Shown here: piece after piece, positions 62,829-64,000 of the stretch | Numbering within the stretch: the first letter of the stretch is position 1 | How the letters are laid out: every line of letters begins with the position of its first letter | DNA from: Actomonas aquatica | Lineage (GTDB): Bacteria > Verrucomicrobiota > Verrucomicrobiia > Opitutales > Opitutaceae | Direction of reading: 5' to 3' | NCBI RefSeq assembly: GCF_019679435.2 | Contig: NZ_CP139781.1 | Span: 248,001 to 312,000, forward strand | DNA: 64,000 nucleotides | The notes under the pieces: model-generated | What the model was told of the DNA's origin: nothing | What the model saw: the letters and a program-made list of their open reading frames with translations, nothing else | Database searches by the model: none | Made by a program: the position numbers and the translations under genes

Positions 62829-63812
62829 TCAGCCGCCGGGAGGCGGGGTCGGGGCACCGCCCCCGCGCTGGGCGCGAAACTCGGCCCGCATGGCGTTGCG
62901 CACGGTGGCGGCGGCTTGTTGTTCGGCCTGCAGGTCGCGCAGGGCGTTGACTTGGTCGGGCGCGAGCACGCCCGTGGCGCGGACAATCATGTCGTCGGTG
63001 ATCGGGGTGGAGCTGTTGCCTCCGCCCCGGCCAAAGAAGCGGGAGTTGCCGCTATCGCCCGTGTCGCCTGCAGCCTGGGCCATGATGGTGACCAAGGCTT
63101 CGCTCTGGGCGGTATTGAGCGGCGTGCCGGCGTAGGAGAGGCGGTCGGCGAGGTCGGCCACCACGTTGCGCTGGGCGGTGGTTTGCTCGTATTGATTGAG
63201 GGTGGCAAAGGCGTCTTCGCCGATCGTGGCGCGAATATCGGCGTCGATCTCGGCTTGGGTGGCGGCGATGAGGTCGTCGATCTCGCCTCGGTTTTCGCGG
63301 CCGAGGCCCTCGGCGCGGGCGGCGGAAAAGACGTCGCGGGGGACGTTTTGTTTCTCGGCCAGCAGGTCCTTCAGGGCGGTAAGTTGGGCAGGGGGGAGAT
63401 TGAGCTGGGCGAAGAGGGCGGCGTAGCGGTTGTCGAGTCCGGCGCGTTGCTGGGTGCGCATGGCTTCGGCGAACTGGGGATCCTGCAGCAGGCGCTCCAT
63501 GATGACGCCGGGATCGCGACGGTTGCCGCGGTCGCGACGCGGAGGACCTCCGGCGTCGTCGGTCGCGCTGTCGTCGAACGCGAAGTCTTCGGAGCCGGGG
63601 GCGGAGCGTTCGTCGAGGTGGCCCGGTTTTGGCGCGGAATCTGGGGCGGGCGGAGGCGTGGTGGCGGCGAGCTTTTCGGCGGCTTGGTTTTGCGCGGCGG
63701 CGAGTTCGGCGGCGAGGGCTTCGGCTCGCTGGTATTGTTGCCAGGCGAAACCGGCGGCGGTCACGGTGGCGAGGCCGAGAATGGCAAGGGCGGCGAGTCG
63801 GGGCGAAGGCAT
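62829..63812 (-). CDS. Membrane-anchored protein of unknown function
   Basis: The 327-residue protein has an N-terminal helix (LAALAILGLATVTAAGFAWQ) followed by a Glu/Ala/Gln coiled-coil-like stretch (AEALAAELAAAQNQAAEKLA), a Pro/Asp/Arg-rich linker (RRDRGNRRDPG) and a helical domain near 105-300. The pairs FAQLNLPPAQLTALKDLL and TGVLAPDQVNALRDLQAEQ resemble a Spy/CpxP-like LTxxQ pattern, but this is only suggestive. It ends in a Gly/Pro tail. It may be a periplasmic sensor or chaperone-like protein. No neighbour gives a functional hint. Confidence 0.65.
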   Translation of the reverse strand: MPSPRLAALAILGLATVTAAGFAWQQYQRAEALAAELAAAQNQAAEKLAATTPPPAPDSAPKPGHLDERSAPGSEDFAFDDSATDDAGGPPRRDRGNRRDPGVIMERLLQDPQFAEAMRTQQRAGLDNRYAALFAQLNLPPAQLTALKDLLAEKQNVPRDVFSAARAEGLGRENRGEIDDLIAATQAEIDADIRATIGEDAFATLNQYEQTTAQRNVVADLADRLSYAGTPLNTAQSEALVTIMAQAAGDTGDSGNSRFFGRGGGNSSTPITDDMIVRATGVLAPDQVNALRDLQAEQQAAATVRNAMRAEFRAQRGGGAPTPPPGG

Positions 63813-63897
63813 GTCCTACGATAGACGGCGGAGGACGGGGGAAGTTTCAAGCACGGGGCGGAAATGGCGGTGGGGCGGGCGGTGTAGTGGAGGTGGC

Positions 63898-63921
63898 GCC
63901 GAGGCTGGAAGCCTCGGCCAC
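63898..63921 (-). repeat. GTGG REP-like hairpin
   Basis: On the minus strand GTGG CCGAGGC TTCCA GCCTCGGC, a 7-bp stem. It lies in the spacer at the right edge of the window. Confidence 0.7.
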
Positions 63922-63960
63922 GGGGCAGGGCACGGGGGGCGAGCGGAGGGGCAGGGTGGA

Positions 63961-63983
63961 GCGGCCGAGACGGCCGCTGCTAC
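63961..63983 (-). repeat. GTAG REP-like hairpin
   Basis: On the minus strand GTAG CA then GCGGCCG, loop TCT, CGGCCGC: a 7-bp stem with loop of 3. It lies 40 bases from the previous element, in the same orientation. Confidence 0.7.
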
Positions 63984-64000
63984 ATCCCCGCAATAGGTCG

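Overview
The window looks like chromosomal DNA of a GC-rich Gram-negative bacterium, most plausibly a verrucomicrobium of the Opitutales/Opitutaceae type. This is inferred from several things together: a giant secreted protein with autotransporter-type beta-strand repeats and a PEP-CTERM sorting tail, a monomeric NADP isocitrate dehydrogenase, a MoxR/DUF58/BatA/DUF4159 operon, Cys-lipoproteins and dense short hairpin repeats. No rRNA, phage, IS element or CRISPR was seen. One tRNA (Cys) is present.

Layout. 1-4.1 kb: the N-terminal part of a propeller-type sensor, a membrane protein fused to a spermidine-synthase-like domain, and a LysR regulator divergent from a methyltransferase. 5-9.1 kb: leuC-leuD (leucine synthesis), exbB-exbD (proton-driven energizer) and a short-chain dehydrogenase. 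9.2-17 kb, minus strand: a run parA, two ABC-2 permeases, rnc, mfd and a parvulin PPIase. 17.3-29.8 kb: tRNA-Cys, a hybrid-less histidine kinase, a beta-hydroxyacid dehydrogenase, an HTH-MBL hydrolase, a divergent MTAP/PNP-like phosphorylase, a secreted beta-helix protein, an FKBP lipoprotein, a pseudo-receiver-HDOD protein and monomeric Icd. 30-41 kb: xylB, the giant PEP-CTERM repeat protein, a CobA-HemD fusion, a DegT aminotransferase coupled to trpF, and a GPH-family sugar symporter. 41.2-45.1 kb: a tightly overlapped potABCD polyamine importer. 45.3-61.4 kb: a lactonase-like propeller protein, then a long minus-strand run: TPR-gluzincin protease, DUF4159, MoxR, DUF58, BatA, a giant coiled-coil membrane protein, a VWA/GATase-like membrane protein and a caspase-like protein. 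61.7-63.8 kb: class II aldolase and an unknown membrane-anchored protein.

How the genes work together. The MoxR run resembles the known MoxR-VWA chaperone/assembly modules but is enlarged at both ends by predicted proteases (a HEFAH metalloprotease and a C13/C14-like protein lacking an obvious catalytic Cys), so it may be an envelope-maintenance system that has not been described as a unit. XylB, the GPH symporter and the beta-helix protein suggest use of plant or algal polysaccharide sugars. potABCD and the spermidine-synthase-like protein both point to polyamines.

The most unusual features are not genes. First, five intergenic spacers carry tandem repeats with an exact 7-bp period but a different heptamer each time, and every one lies next to a start codon. 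Second, at least a dozen GC-rich hairpins share a GTAG or GTGG head, like REP elements mobilised by RAYT (TnpA-REP) proteins in other bacteria. Several supply a stop codon or are translated inside genes, and one lies inside a 90-bp tandem repeat in a coding sequence.
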